Below are positions 29,065 to 36,918 of a DNA stretch of 64,000 bases, piece after piece. Location of the stretch: the NCBI GenBank assembly GCA_019166125.1, contig JAHTBO010000006.1, positions 1 to 64,000 of the forward strand, written 5' to 3'. Numbering within the stretch: position 1 is the stretch's first letter; each line of letters begins with the position of its first letter. The DNA comes from Alcaligenaceae bacterium CGII-47 (GTDB taxonomy: Bacteria > Pseudomonadota > Gammaproteobacteria > Burkholderiales > Burkholderiaceae_B). The translations under genes and the position numbers were made by a program. The notes under the pieces are model-generated. The model saw only the letters and a list, made by a program, of their open reading frames with translations, did not search any database and was not told the DNA's origin.

Positions 29065-30252
29065 CTAGGACTGAGCGCGGCTTGGCAGCCACCGCCAGAA
29101 CATGCCTGCTGCAACCAAACCCAATACGCCAATAGAGGCAATGCCTGCGCTTAGGCTGATGATTGCAGTGACGGCTGAGAGCAGTAAAGGGCCGCCGCCG
29201 GTGCCCAGATCGGCAATGAAACGCCAGATGCCTAGAAACTGTGTGCGACCGCGGTTGGGAGAGGCGTCGGCGCCGACCGTCATAACCAGACCCGAACCGA
29301 TACCGTTGCCCAGCCCCAGCACCATGCTGATGATGAGCAAAGAGGCAACGCCGACCGTCCAGGGCATAAGCATCAACGAGACGCCCATGATGAGCATAGA
29401 GGGAATGGCAATCCAGCGGCGGCCGTAGGTATCCATTACCCGACCTGCCGGATAGAACAACAGCATGTCTACGCCACCCATGATGCCGTAGATGATGGCG
29501 GTCGTGGTGGCATCCAGTCCGATCTGATCTGCCCAGAGGGGGATGACAATCTGGCGGCAGGCGCGCAGCGCCTGTACCAGGGCGACGGCGATGCCCAATG
29601 TTATATAAACATGGGCATGATCCTTGATAAGGCTGGCCATGCCGACGCGGACGCTTGATGCGCCCCGTTGACGAGGGGCGGCCTCGAGGTCGGGAACAAA
29701 ATAGGACAACACCCCAGCGCCGAATATGGCGATGACGGCTACCCAATAAGCACCAACCAGGCCCATTACGTGCATGACGGCAGCCGCGATGAATGGGCCG
29801 GCAAACATGCCAATACGCATGGTGCCGCCCAGGGTCGAGAGGGCGCGCGCCCGCATGACGAGTGGAATCGCTTCGATCAGATAGGTCTGGCGCGCCAGCA
29901 TGAACACAGAGGTTGCCATGCCGATCATAAACGTACCCACCCCCAGGACCCAGGGGCGATGCGCCACGATACATAGGGCGAGGGCTGCCAGACTAAAGGT
30001 TGCCGCACCGATCATTGCGCGCCGTTCACCAAAGCGGTCGGTCAGGATGGCGGCTGGAATGTTGCTGAGCAGTGAGCCGATGCCGATGAGTGCGACGATC
30101 AGGCCTGCCCAGGCTTCTGACGCACCCAATGCCGTCGCATTCAAGGCAAGAATGGGGAAAATAGCGCCTTCACCCAGACCAAACAGAAGTGACGGGCCAA
30201 AAATAGCCAGTGCAATCTGCCGCATATTGAAATCTGAGTTTGGCTCGGTCAT
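29065..30252 (-). CDS. MFS transporter
   Basis: 395 residues, twelve predicted membrane helices. MFS motif A appears as LTDRFGERR after helix 2 and again as MDTYGRRW in the second half. It lies nine bases after hpaR and nine before the second transporter, so one HpaR-controlled message is likely. It is not obviously HpaX. Export of a toxic amine, aldehyde or catechol, or uptake of an aryl acetate, are both possible. Confidence 0.8.
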   Translation of the reverse strand: MTEPNSDFNMRQIALAIFGPSLLFGLGEGAIFPILALNATALGASEAWAGLIVALIGIGSLLSNIPAAILTDRFGERRAMIGAATFSLAALALCIVAHRPWVLGVGTFMIGMATSVFMLARQTYLIEAIPLVMRARALSTLGGTMRIGMFAGPFIAAAVMHVMGLVGAYWVAVIAIFGAGVLSYFVPDLEAAPRQRGASSVRVGMASLIKDHAHVYITLGIAVALVQALRACRQIVIPLWADQIGLDATTTAIIYGIMGGVDMLLFYPAGRVMDTYGRRWIAIPSMLIMGVSLMLMPWTVGVASLLIISMVLGLGNGIGSGLVMTVGADASPNRGRTQFLGIWRFIADLGTGGGPLLLSAVTAIISLSAGIASIGVLGLVAAGMFWRWLPSRAQS

Positions 30253-30261
30253 GGTTGCTGC

Positions 30262-30798
30262 TTAGGGTTTGATGCGAGGTGTTGTGCGCTTATTGGGCCG
30301 GTGAGGTACGGGCGGTAGCGAAATGGCGGGTACCTCGTTTAAGGCGGTGGCCAGGAGCCGGTCGAGCTGGGCGTAGGTGTCGTTCAGGAGAGTGCGGCCA
30401 ACGGTTTTTTCGATCAGTGCATATTGGGTCTCTATCAGGGGGGCCATGCGCCTGCACAGATCCTTGCTCAGGGGCGTGAGGCTGATCAGGATACGCCGTT
30501 GATCTGTCGAGACACGGCGCCGGTCCACCAGATCCAGGGCCTTCATCCTGGCCAGCACACCGGTCATGCTTGGGCTCAGGATCTGACAGGCGTCGCACAA
30601 TTGATTGGGCTCCATGTCTCCGTATTCATCCAGCGTCCGAATGATACGCCACTGCTGCTCGGTCAGACCAAAGTGGTTGATGATGAGTCGAAAATGTCCC
30701 AGTAGGGCTTCTCGGGTTTTCAGCAAGAGTTGAGGTAAGTTGCGATGGGTAATGGGACGAGTCATGGCAGCATCCGAACGGGGGGCTGGAAGGTTCAT
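30262..30798 (-). CDS. hpaR: MarR-family repressor of homoprotocatechuate genes
   Basis: 178 residues from the start chosen. A winged-helix MarR protein; LLLKTREALLGHFRLIINHFGLTEQQWRIIRTL and LSPSMTGVLARMKALDLVDR match HpaR closely in style. In E. coli W HpaR represses the hpa pathway and its own gene and is released by aryl acetates. It is divergent from hpaG1. A perfect TATAAT on its strand (30848-30853) puts the transcript start near 30841, so an in-frame ATG at 30864 lies upstream of the message; starts at 30798 or 30765 remain. It has a Pro/Arg-rich tail of about 20 residues. Confidence 0.85.
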   Translation of the reverse strand: MNLPAPRSDAAMTRPITHRNLPQLLLKTREALLGHFRLIINHFGLTEQQWRIIRTLDEYGDMEPNQLCDACQILSPSMTGVLARMKALDLVDRRRVSTDQRRILISLTPLSKDLCRRMAPLIETQYALIEKTVGRTLLNDTYAQLDRLLATALNEVPAISLPPVPHRPNKRTTPRIKP

Positions 30799-30847
30799 AC
30801 GACACCCATAGTAATGTTTTCCGAGCTTGCTTTGTTTAAATGATAGC

Positions 30848-30853
30848 ATTATA
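30848..30853 (-). promoter_or_regulatory. -10 box of the hpaR operon
   Basis: TATAAT on the minus strand. No good -35 is present at the right distance, and the neighbouring palindrome TAACATGTTA fills the spacer, which would let a bound repressor block the promoter. Confidence 0.5.
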
Positions 30854-30870
30854 GCTACTAACATGTTAAC
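30849..30870 (+). promoter_or_regulatory. Operator-like element between hpaR and hpaG1, copy 2 of a shared motif
   Basis: TTATAGCTACTAACATGTTAAC, with the ten-base core TACTAACATG and an embedded palindrome TAACATGTTA (30859-30868). It lies in the divergent region, overlapping the hpaR -10. Together with the copy before the AraC gene it is the best candidate binding site for HpaR. Confidence 0.6.
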
Positions 30871-30909
30871 GTTATTGGGCGTTCAACTCAATATTGGTGG
30901 AGGTCTCGC

Positions 30910-31560
30910 ATGGTCTGGTTAAAGCCAGGGGCGGCAGTCTACGGGGTAGTGCTGAATGATAGGCGCTCTCTGGATAAGTTCGGGGAGGCGGTCGATCAGC
31001 CCCCCTACGGCGCGGCGCCGCGCGCGCCCGTACTGTATCTCAAGCCCGAAAACACTTGGGCAAAATCAGGCGCGCACGTCGTGGTGCCGCAAGGTGTCCC
31101 AGAGCTCGAAATCGGCGCGACGATTGGCTTGGTCCTGGGCGAGGATGTTGCGCGTCTGACCGAGGCGCGTGCCATGAATGTGATTGCCGGCGTGCTGCTT
31201 GCCGCCGATCTAAGCGTGCCACACGCAAGCTATTATCGACCTGCAATTGCCCAGAAATGTTTTGACGGTGCCTTGCCGGTTACTGCGCTGAATTTTCCGG
31301 CGCAGGACATGGCGGCTTATACAGCGCTTTCGCTCTCGACCTTTGTGAATGACGCACCGGTCGCACAACGTAATCTGGGTGATCTGATTCGGACGGTGCC
31401 TCAGTTATTGGTCGCCGTGACCGAGTTCATGGCGCTGCGCGCTGGTGATGTATTGCTCGTAGGGGTTGAGTACGAGGCGGTTCGCGCACCAGCAGGGGCC
31501 GCAGTGAGGGTCGAGGCGCACGGTCATGGGGCGCTTGAATTCACGTTGGAGCACGCATGA
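30910..31560 (+). CDS. hpaG1: Homoprotocatechuate pathway isomerase/decarboxylase, N-terminal-type subunit
   Basis: 216 residues of the fumarylacetoacetate hydrolase fold. In the hpa pathway the HpaG protein decarboxylates 5-oxo-pent-3-ene-1,2,5-tricarboxylate and isomerises the product; here, as in many bacteria, its halves are separate genes. Metal-site features (PELEIGATIGLVLGED) and SRPLITV-type elements of the family are present. GGAGG precedes the ATG. It heads hpaG1-G2-E-D-F-H-I and overlaps hpaG2 by four bases (ATGA). Confidence 0.88.
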   Translation: MVWLKPGAAVYGVVLNDRRSLDKFGEAVDQPPYGAAPRAPVLYLKPENTWAKSGAHVVVPQGVPELEIGATIGLVLGEDVARLTEARAMNVIAGVLLAADLSVPHASYYRPAIAQKCFDGALPVTALNFPAQDMAAYTALSLSTFVNDAPVAQRNLGDLIRTVPQLLVAVTEFMALRAGDVLLVGVEYEAVRAPAGAAVRVEAHGHGALEFTLEHA

Positions 31561-32321
31561 AATACGCACGCATTGCCTGGCAGGGTGGGTGTCACACCGT
31601 GACCCCCCATGGCGAGGGTCAGCTCAGGCTCGCCGATGGACGAATCGTCAATGAGGCTGAGGTGATCTGGTTGCCGCCGTTTGAGTTGCGTACGGCATTC
31701 GCCCTGGGTCTGAATTATGCCGACCATGCCGCCGAACTCGCCTTCAAGGCACCCGAGACACCGTTGGTTTTTCTTAAGGGCCCCAATACCTTTGTTGGGC
31801 ATCGCGCCCAGACACGCCGACCCGCTGATGTGACCTATATGCACTATGAGTGCGAGTTGGCAGTCGTGATTGGTCGCACTGGACGCAATATCCAGCGTGC
31901 TCAGGCCTATCAATACGTTGCTGGCTACACAGTGGCGAATGATTACGCCATCCGTGATTATCTAGAGAATTGGTATCGGCCCAACTTGCGCGTTAAAAAT
32001 CGTGATGGTTGCACGCCGATCGGGCCTTGGTTGGTCGACGCGGCAGATGTGCCTGACCCCATGGCTCTGCGCCTGTGCACGCGTGTCAATGGTGAGCTCA
32101 AGCAACAAGGCACCACGGCGGACATGATCTTCGATATTCCAGCGTTGATCGAGTATCTATCATCATTTATGACCCTCTCGCCAGGCGATGTGATCCTGAC
32201 TGGCACGCCAGAGGGGCTGGCTGATGTGGTGCCAGGGGATGTGGTCGAGACCGAGATCGAGGGCATCGGATGCCTGGTCAACACCATCGTCGATGAGCAG
32301 ACCTACTTTGCCGTCCGATAG
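31557..32321 (+). CDS. hpaG2: Homoprotocatechuate pathway isomerase/decarboxylase, C-terminal-type subunit
   Basis: 254 residues of the fumarylacetoacetate hydrolase family, partner of HpaG1. The metal-binding YECELAVVIGRTGRNI (Glu-x-Glu), the core GYTVANDYAIRDY and the C-terminal GDVILTGTPEGLADV are the family's hallmarks. Coupled to hpaG1 by an ATGA overlap and 16 bases ahead of hpaE. Confidence 0.9.
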   Translation: MKYARIAWQGGCHTVTPHGEGQLRLADGRIVNEAEVIWLPPFELRTAFALGLNYADHAAELAFKAPETPLVFLKGPNTFVGHRAQTRRPADVTYMHYECELAVVIGRTGRNIQRAQAYQYVAGYTVANDYAIRDYLENWYRPNLRVKNRDGCTPIGPWLVDAADVPDPMALRLCTRVNGELKQQGTTADMIFDIPALIEYLSSFMTLSPGDVILTGTPEGLADVVPGDVVETEIEGIGCLVNTIVDEQTYFAVR

Positions 32322-32337
32322 ACGGCTGGAGACGAAT

Positions 32338-33792
32338 ATGATCAAGCATCTGATTAACGGCCGTCAAGTTGATAGCGCCGAGACCTTCGAGACCCGTAAC
32401 CCGGCGAATAATGAGGTATTGGCTGAGGTCGCCAGCGGCGGTGAAGCCGAGGTCGCCGCAGCCGTACAGGCTGCGCGCGATGCGTTCCCTGGCTGGGCTG
32501 GCCGGCCTGCTGCTGAGCGTGCGCGTTTGATGCATGCGCTTGGTGATTTGATTACCAAGCATGTGCCCGAGCTCTCCGAGCTCGAGACACGCGATACCGG
32601 CCAGGTGATTGGCCAGACAGGCAAGGCCTTGGTACCGCGCTCGGCGCATAACTTTCATTATTTCGCCGAGATGGCTTTGCGCATGGATGGGCAGAGTTTC
32701 CCCTCTGATACCGGTCATCTGAATTACACCTTGTGGCATCCCGTGGGCGTTTGCGCATTGATCTCGCCTTGGAATGTACCGTTTATGACGGCCACCTGGA
32801 AGACCGCACCTTGTTTGGCCTTTGGTAATACAGCGGTGATGAAGATGAGCGAGCTCTCACCGCTGACGGTAGACCGTCTTGGGCAATTGGTACTTGAGGC
32901 CGGCATACCTCCTGGGGTATTCAATATCGTCCATGGCTATGGACATACCGCAGGTCAGGCGCTGGTCTCGCATCCGGATGTACGCGCGATTTCATTCACC
33001 GGCTCAACGATCACCGGAAATCGGATCGTCCGTGCCGCGGGTCTGAAGAAATTCTCCATGGAGTTAGGCGGTAAGTCGCCTTTTGTCATATTCGATGATG
33101 CCGATTACGAGCGGGCGCTGGATGCCGCCGTATTCATGATTTTCTCCAACAACGGTGAGCGCTGCACCGCGGGTAGCCGTATTTTGATCCAGGATGGCCT
33201 GTACGATCGCTTTGTCGAGGATTTCACACAGCGTGCCAGCCAACTGACTGTGGGGAACCCAATGGACCCCAAGACCATCATTGGCCCGATGATCTCACCC
33301 GAGCATCTGGCCAAGGTCAGGCACTATATCGACCTCGGGCAGCAAGAAGGTGCCAGGCTGGCTTTTGGTGGCGGTACGCCGCAGGTGTCTTCAGAGTTCG
33401 TGACAGGCAACTGGGTCGAGCCGACGGTGTTTGCGGATGTGGACAATCGTATGGGCATCGCTCAGGACGAGATCTTCGGTCCGGTCGCCTGCTTGATACG
33501 TTTTCGTGATGAGGCCCAGGCACTGGCGATTGCCAATGACACCCCCTATGGCTTGTCTTCATATATTTGGACCGAGAGCACAGGTCGCGCCCTACGTATG
33601 GCACGCGGTGTCGAGGCGGGCATGGTGTTCGTCAATAGCCAGAACGTGCGCGACCTGCGTCAGCCCTTTGGTGGGGTGAAGGCCTCAGGCACCGGGCGCG
33701 AGGGGGGGCAATACAGTTTCGAGGTCTTTTGCGAAGCAAAAAATGTGTGCATCTCTTATGGCGAGCACACCATCCCACGCTGGGGCGTTTGA
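32338..33792 (+). CDS. hpaE: 5-carboxymethyl-2-hydroxymuconate semialdehyde dehydrogenase
   Basis: 484 residues. An NAD-dependent aldehyde dehydrogenase that oxidises the ring-cleavage semialdehyde to 5-carboxymethyl-2-hydroxymuconate. Family features: MELGGKSPFVIFDDAD, the catalytic Cys in NNGERCTAGSR and PFGGVKASGTGREGG. A longer frame from 32224 overlaps hpaG2; the ATG at 32338 has a GGAG box and starts with the expected MIKHLINGRQVD. Confidence 0.93.
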   Translation: MIKHLINGRQVDSAETFETRNPANNEVLAEVASGGEAEVAAAVQAARDAFPGWAGRPAAERARLMHALGDLITKHVPELSELETRDTGQVIGQTGKALVPRSAHNFHYFAEMALRMDGQSFPSDTGHLNYTLWHPVGVCALISPWNVPFMTATWKTAPCLAFGNTAVMKMSELSPLTVDRLGQLVLEAGIPPGVFNIVHGYGHTAGQALVSHPDVRAISFTGSTITGNRIVRAAGLKKFSMELGGKSPFVIFDDADYERALDAAVFMIFSNNGERCTAGSRILIQDGLYDRFVEDFTQRASQLTVGNPMDPKTIIGPMISPEHLAKVRHYIDLGQQEGARLAFGGGTPQVSSEFVTGNWVEPTVFADVDNRMGIAQDEIFGPVACLIRFRDEAQALAIANDTPYGLSSYIWTESTGRALRMARGVEAGMVFVNSQNVRDLRQPFGGVKASGTGREGGQYSFEVFCEAKNVCISYGEHTIPRWGV

Positions 33793-33843
33793 CCTAGCAT
33801 TCAAATCAAGAAATCGCCCAGAGCGATATAGAAGGAGAAGGAT

Positions 33844-34692
33844 ATGGGTAAGGTCGCATTGGCAGCAAAAATTACACACGTGCCGTCCATGTATCTGTCT
33901 GAACTGGACGGCCCGCATAAGGGCTGCCGTCAGGCGGCGATTGATGGTCATATCGAGATCGGTCGACGGTGCCGCGAGCTGGGTGTGGATACCGTCGTGG
34001 TGTTTGACACCCACTGGCTCGTGAACTCTGGTTATCACATTAATGCGGCTGAGCATTTCAGTGGCACCTACACAAGTAACGAGCTGCCGCATTTTATTAA
34101 AAACATGCCTTATGCGTGCCCAGGCAATCCCGAGCTCGCTCAGATGCTCGCCCAAGGCTGCACCGAGGACGGTGTATTGGTGCGCGCGCATGGCGATACG
34201 ACACTTGCCCTGGAATACGGCACGCTGGTCCCCATGCGGTATATGAATGCGGATGAGCATTTCCGGGTGGTTTCGGTCTCTGCCCTGTGTACAGTGCACA
34301 GCCTAGAGGACTCCGAGCGACTGGGTGCATCCATGCGCCGCGTCGTCGAGGAGCAGTATGACGGGACGGTAGCGTTTCTAGCGAGTGGCTCGCTGTCGCA
34401 TCGTTTTGCTCAGAATGGCGTGGCTGACGAGTTTCGATTCAAGGTCTGGAGCCCGTTCCTAGAGACCATGGACCACTCGGTGGTACGGATGTGGGAGCAA
34501 GGTGACTGGGCGACTTTCTGCGAAATGCTGCCCGAGTATGCGGACAAGTGCCATGGCGAGGGTTTCATGCACGATACCGCGATGCTTATGGGGGTGCTGG
34601 GCGGGGCCCAGTACACCGGGCGGGGTGAGGTCATCACGCCGTACTTCGGTAGTTCCGGAACCGGCCAGATCAACGTCGTGTTTCCGGTCTGA
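33844..34692 (+). CDS. hpaD: 3,4-dihydroxyphenylacetate 2,3-dioxygenase (class III extradiol)
   Basis: 282 residues of the LigB fold. It opens the ring of homoprotocatechuate with O2 and Fe(II). Iron ligands fit His12 (ITHVPSM), His57 (FDTHWLV) and a Glu in KCHGEGFMHDT. A strong AAGGAG lies before the ATG, preceded by a short inverted repeat (ATCGC/GCGAT) in the 51-base gap after hpaE. Confidence 0.94.
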   Translation: MGKVALAAKITHVPSMYLSELDGPHKGCRQAAIDGHIEIGRRCRELGVDTVVVFDTHWLVNSGYHINAAEHFSGTYTSNELPHFIKNMPYACPGNPELAQMLAQGCTEDGVLVRAHGDTTLALEYGTLVPMRYMNADEHFRVVSVSALCTVHSLEDSERLGASMRRVVEEQYDGTVAFLASGSLSHRFAQNGVADEFRFKVWSPFLETMDHSVVRMWEQGDWATFCEMLPEYADKCHGEGFMHDTAMLMGVLGGAQYTGRGEVITPYFGSSGTGQINVVFPV

Positions 34693-34719
34693 GCGTAGTA
34701 GCCACCACAGGAGAAAAAT

Positions 34720-35106
34720 ATGGCGCACTTGATTTTCGAATGTACAGATAATCTGGAGGCTGACGGTGATATACCCGGCCTGCTTAAAAAGGCAAATCTG
34801 GCCATGCTCGAACAGGGGGTGTTTCCACCCGGCGGTATTCGTTCGCGTGCGATCATGCTGCGTCATTATTGCGTTGCAGAGGGTGAGCACGACGATGCGT
34901 TCGTGCATGCGAGCGTCAAAATTGGCGCAGGTCGTAGCCCCGAGGCGGTGCGTGGGACCGCAAATGCAGTATTTGAGGTGATGAAGGCGCATTTTGCGAC
35001 GCTCTATGCGCGCCGCACGCTGGCGCTGTCGCTAGAGATCTCCGAGTTCTCTGAGTCCGGTACGCTGAAACACAATAATATCCATGCGCGCTACCGCAAG
35101 GACTGA
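34720..35106 (+). CDS. hpaF: 5-carboxymethyl-2-hydroxymuconate isomerase lacking the catalytic N-terminal proline
   Basis: 128 residues. A tautomerase-superfamily protein; HLIFECTDNLEADGDIPGL, GGIRSRAI, FVHASVKIGAGRSPE and LALSLEISEF align with E. coli CHMI in style and length. In the known enzyme the residue after Met is Pro, whose free amine is the catalytic base. Here the second codon is GCG (Ala), one base from CCG. The start is secure: AGGAG precedes it and no other ATG fits. Either the enzyme works with an N-terminal Ala, or it is weak and HpaG supports the step. It lies between hpaD and hpaH. Confidence 0.9.
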   Translation: MAHLIFECTDNLEADGDIPGLLKKANLAMLEQGVFPPGGIRSRAIMLRHYCVAEGEHDDAFVHASVKIGAGRSPEAVRGTANAVFEVMKAHFATLYARRTLALSLEISEFSESGTLKHNNIHARYRKD

Positions 35107-35144
35107 GACGATCAACGGGGCTGCGGCCACCATAAGGAATTAGC

Positions 35145-35948
35145 ATGTTGTCATCAGAAGTCATCAGCGAGATTGCGCAAAAGCTCTATCATGCGCAATC
35201 CACGCGCACGCCCACGCGCGCGCCCTCGTTCGATTATCCGTCCATTACGATTGCGGATGCGTATGCAATCCAGCGCGCCGGTATCGAGCTGCAACTGGCG
35301 CAGGGCCACACAATCAAGGGGCATAAAATTGGTCTGACATCGCGTGCGATGCAGCAGTCCTCGCAGATCACCGAGCCTGATTATGGTGTCTTGCTCGATA
35401 ATATGATTTTTGATTCCGGCGGCGATATTTCTCTATCGCACTTCGTCTCGCCCAGGGTTGAGGTCGAGCTGGCCTTTTATCTTAAGGACAGGATCGAGGG
35501 GGCCAATGTAACCTTGTTTGATGTTTTGTCGGCGACGGATTACGTGATTCCAGCGATCGAGATCATTGATGCGCGCTGTCATCGTATTGATCCCGAGACC
35601 AAGCAGCCCCGTCGGGTCATGGATACAATCTCTGACAATGCCGCCAGCGCAGGCGTGATGACTGGTGGGCGTGCGATTCGCCCGCTGGATGTTGACCTAC
35701 GCTGGATCTCGGCACTGCTTTATCGCAACGGTGTGATCGAAGAGACAGGGGTGGCGGCGGGGGTCTTGGATCATCCGGCAAACGGTATTGTATGGTTGGC
35801 GCGTAAGCTCGCGGCCTACGGGGTTGCGCTAGAGCCAGGTCACCTTATCTTGGCGGGCTCATTTACGCGTCCGGTTGCCGTGCATCCAGGCGATACTTTT
35901 CATGTTGATTATGGGACGATGGGTAGCATTGCCTGTCGTTTTGTCTGA
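35145..35948 (+). CDS. hpaH: 2-oxo-hept-3-ene-1,7-dioate hydratase
   Basis: 267 residues of the hydratase/decarboxylase branch related to MhpD. It adds water to 2-oxohept-3-enedioate to give 4-hydroxy-2-oxoheptanedioate. Visible motifs are [14 protein letters not shown] near 65, [12 protein letters not shown]-like [11 protein letters not shown], and [13 protein letters not shown]. It is followed after nine bases by hpaI. Confidence 0.92.
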   Translation: MLSSEVISEIAQKLYHAQSTRTPTRAPSFDYPSITIADAYAIQRAGIELQLAQGHTIKGHKIGLTSRAMQQSSQITEPDYGVLLDNMIFDSGGDISLSHFVSPRVEVELAFYLKDRIEGANVTLFDVLSATDYVIPAIEIIDARCHRIDPETKQPRRVMDTISDNAASAGVMTGGRAIRPLDVDLRWISALLYRNGVIEETGVAAGVLDHPANGIVWLARKLAAYGVALEPGHLILAGSFTRPVAVHPGDTFHVDYGTMGSIACRFV

Positions 35949-35957
35949 GGGGCAAGG

Positions 35958-36746
35958 ATGGAGTTTCCACAAAACGTCTTTAAGCGCAGACTCATCGAGA
36001 ACGATGGCCTCTTGTTGGGTTTGTTTGTTGGGCTAGGCGGGGCGACGAGCGCCGAGCTGCTGGCAGGCACGGGGTATGACTGGCTTTTAATTGATGGTGA
36101 GCACGGTCCCAATGATTTGCGCAGCATACTGGATCAATTACGCGCCGTGGCTGCTCAGCCGGTCAGTCCGGTGGTGCGTGTGGTCGATCACGACCCCGCC
36201 AAGATCAAACAACTGCTCGATATTGGTGCGCAGACCCTATTGGTGCCCATGGTGGAGTCAGCCGAACAGGCGCGCGCCTTGGTGCGCGCTACGCGTTACC
36301 CGCCCGAGGGCATCCGCGGGGTGGGTAGCGCCCTGGCGCGGGCGGCACAATGGAATGGCATCCCTAATTATTTGCAACAGGCCAATGCGCAGATTTGCCT
36401 GATTCTGCAGGTTGAGTCGCAGGCAGGTGTCGATGCGCTGGATGATATTTTGGCAGTAGACGGTGTGGACGCGGTATTTATTGGCCCGTCTGATCTGGCC
36501 GCATCGATGGGTTATTTGGGACAGTCGGGGCATCCAGAGGTGAAGGCGGCGGTCGATGCTGCGCTTGCGCGGATTACACATCATGGCGTCGCGGCAGGCG
36601 TGTTTGCGCTGGATCCGAACACCGCGCGTGCGTATTGCGCGCATGGTGTTCGGTTCGCTGCGATTGGTGTAGACACCGTGCTTTTGCGCCAAGGTGCGGT
36701 GCGTCTGTTGGCACAATTCAAGGTGGCGCAGGACGATCAGACATAG
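35958..36746 (+). CDS. hpaI: 4-hydroxy-2-oxoheptanedioate aldolase
   Basis: 262 residues. A metal-dependent class II aldolase that splits the last pathway intermediate into pyruvate and succinic semialdehyde. Key elements: LIDGEHGPNDL, VRVVDHDPAKIKQLLD, VPMVESAEQA, RYPPEGIRGVGSALARA and VFIGPSDLAASMG. Last of the hpa genes; a 172-base gap separates it from the TRAP transporter. No succinic semialdehyde dehydrogenase is evident in the window. Confidence 0.94.
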   Translation: MEFPQNVFKRRLIENDGLLLGLFVGLGGATSAELLAGTGYDWLLIDGEHGPNDLRSILDQLRAVAAQPVSPVVRVVDHDPAKIKQLLDIGAQTLLVPMVESAEQARALVRATRYPPEGIRGVGSALARAAQWNGIPNYLQQANAQICLILQVESQAGVDALDDILAVDGVDAVFIGPSDLAASMGYLGQSGHPEVKAAVDAALARITHHGVAAGVFALDPNTARAYCAHGVRFAAIGVDTVLLRQGAVRLLAQFKVAQDDQT

Positions 36747-36858
36747 AGTGTCTATGGGTTTGTAGGGCAGATGGAAAATAAGATGACATTGCGCCAAGGT
36801 ACGAGTTAATACTTATTGCCAAAGGTATCCGAAGAGGTTCATCATTCACAGCGCTCTC

Positions 36859-36896
36859 ATCCGTTTACAAGACGGATACAACTCAAAGGTTTACAA
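36859..36896 (+). promoter_or_regulatory. Repeat cluster upstream of dctP
   Basis: Two direct copies of GTTTACAA (36863-36870 and 36889-36896) lie 26 bases apart. The first sits in an inverted repeat ATCCGT...ACGGAT (36859-36877, seven-base loop). They fall 20-60 bases before the ATG, suited to a regulator binding site on one DNA face. Confidence 0.4.
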
Positions 36897-36918
36897 ACCC
36901 AAATAGGGGCTCTCTCTT

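Noticed and set aside
28931-29974. Minus-strand open frame of 347 codons
   Set aside because: It overlaps both MFS genes in another register, and its His/Arg/Pro-rich translation is typical of an out-of-frame reading.
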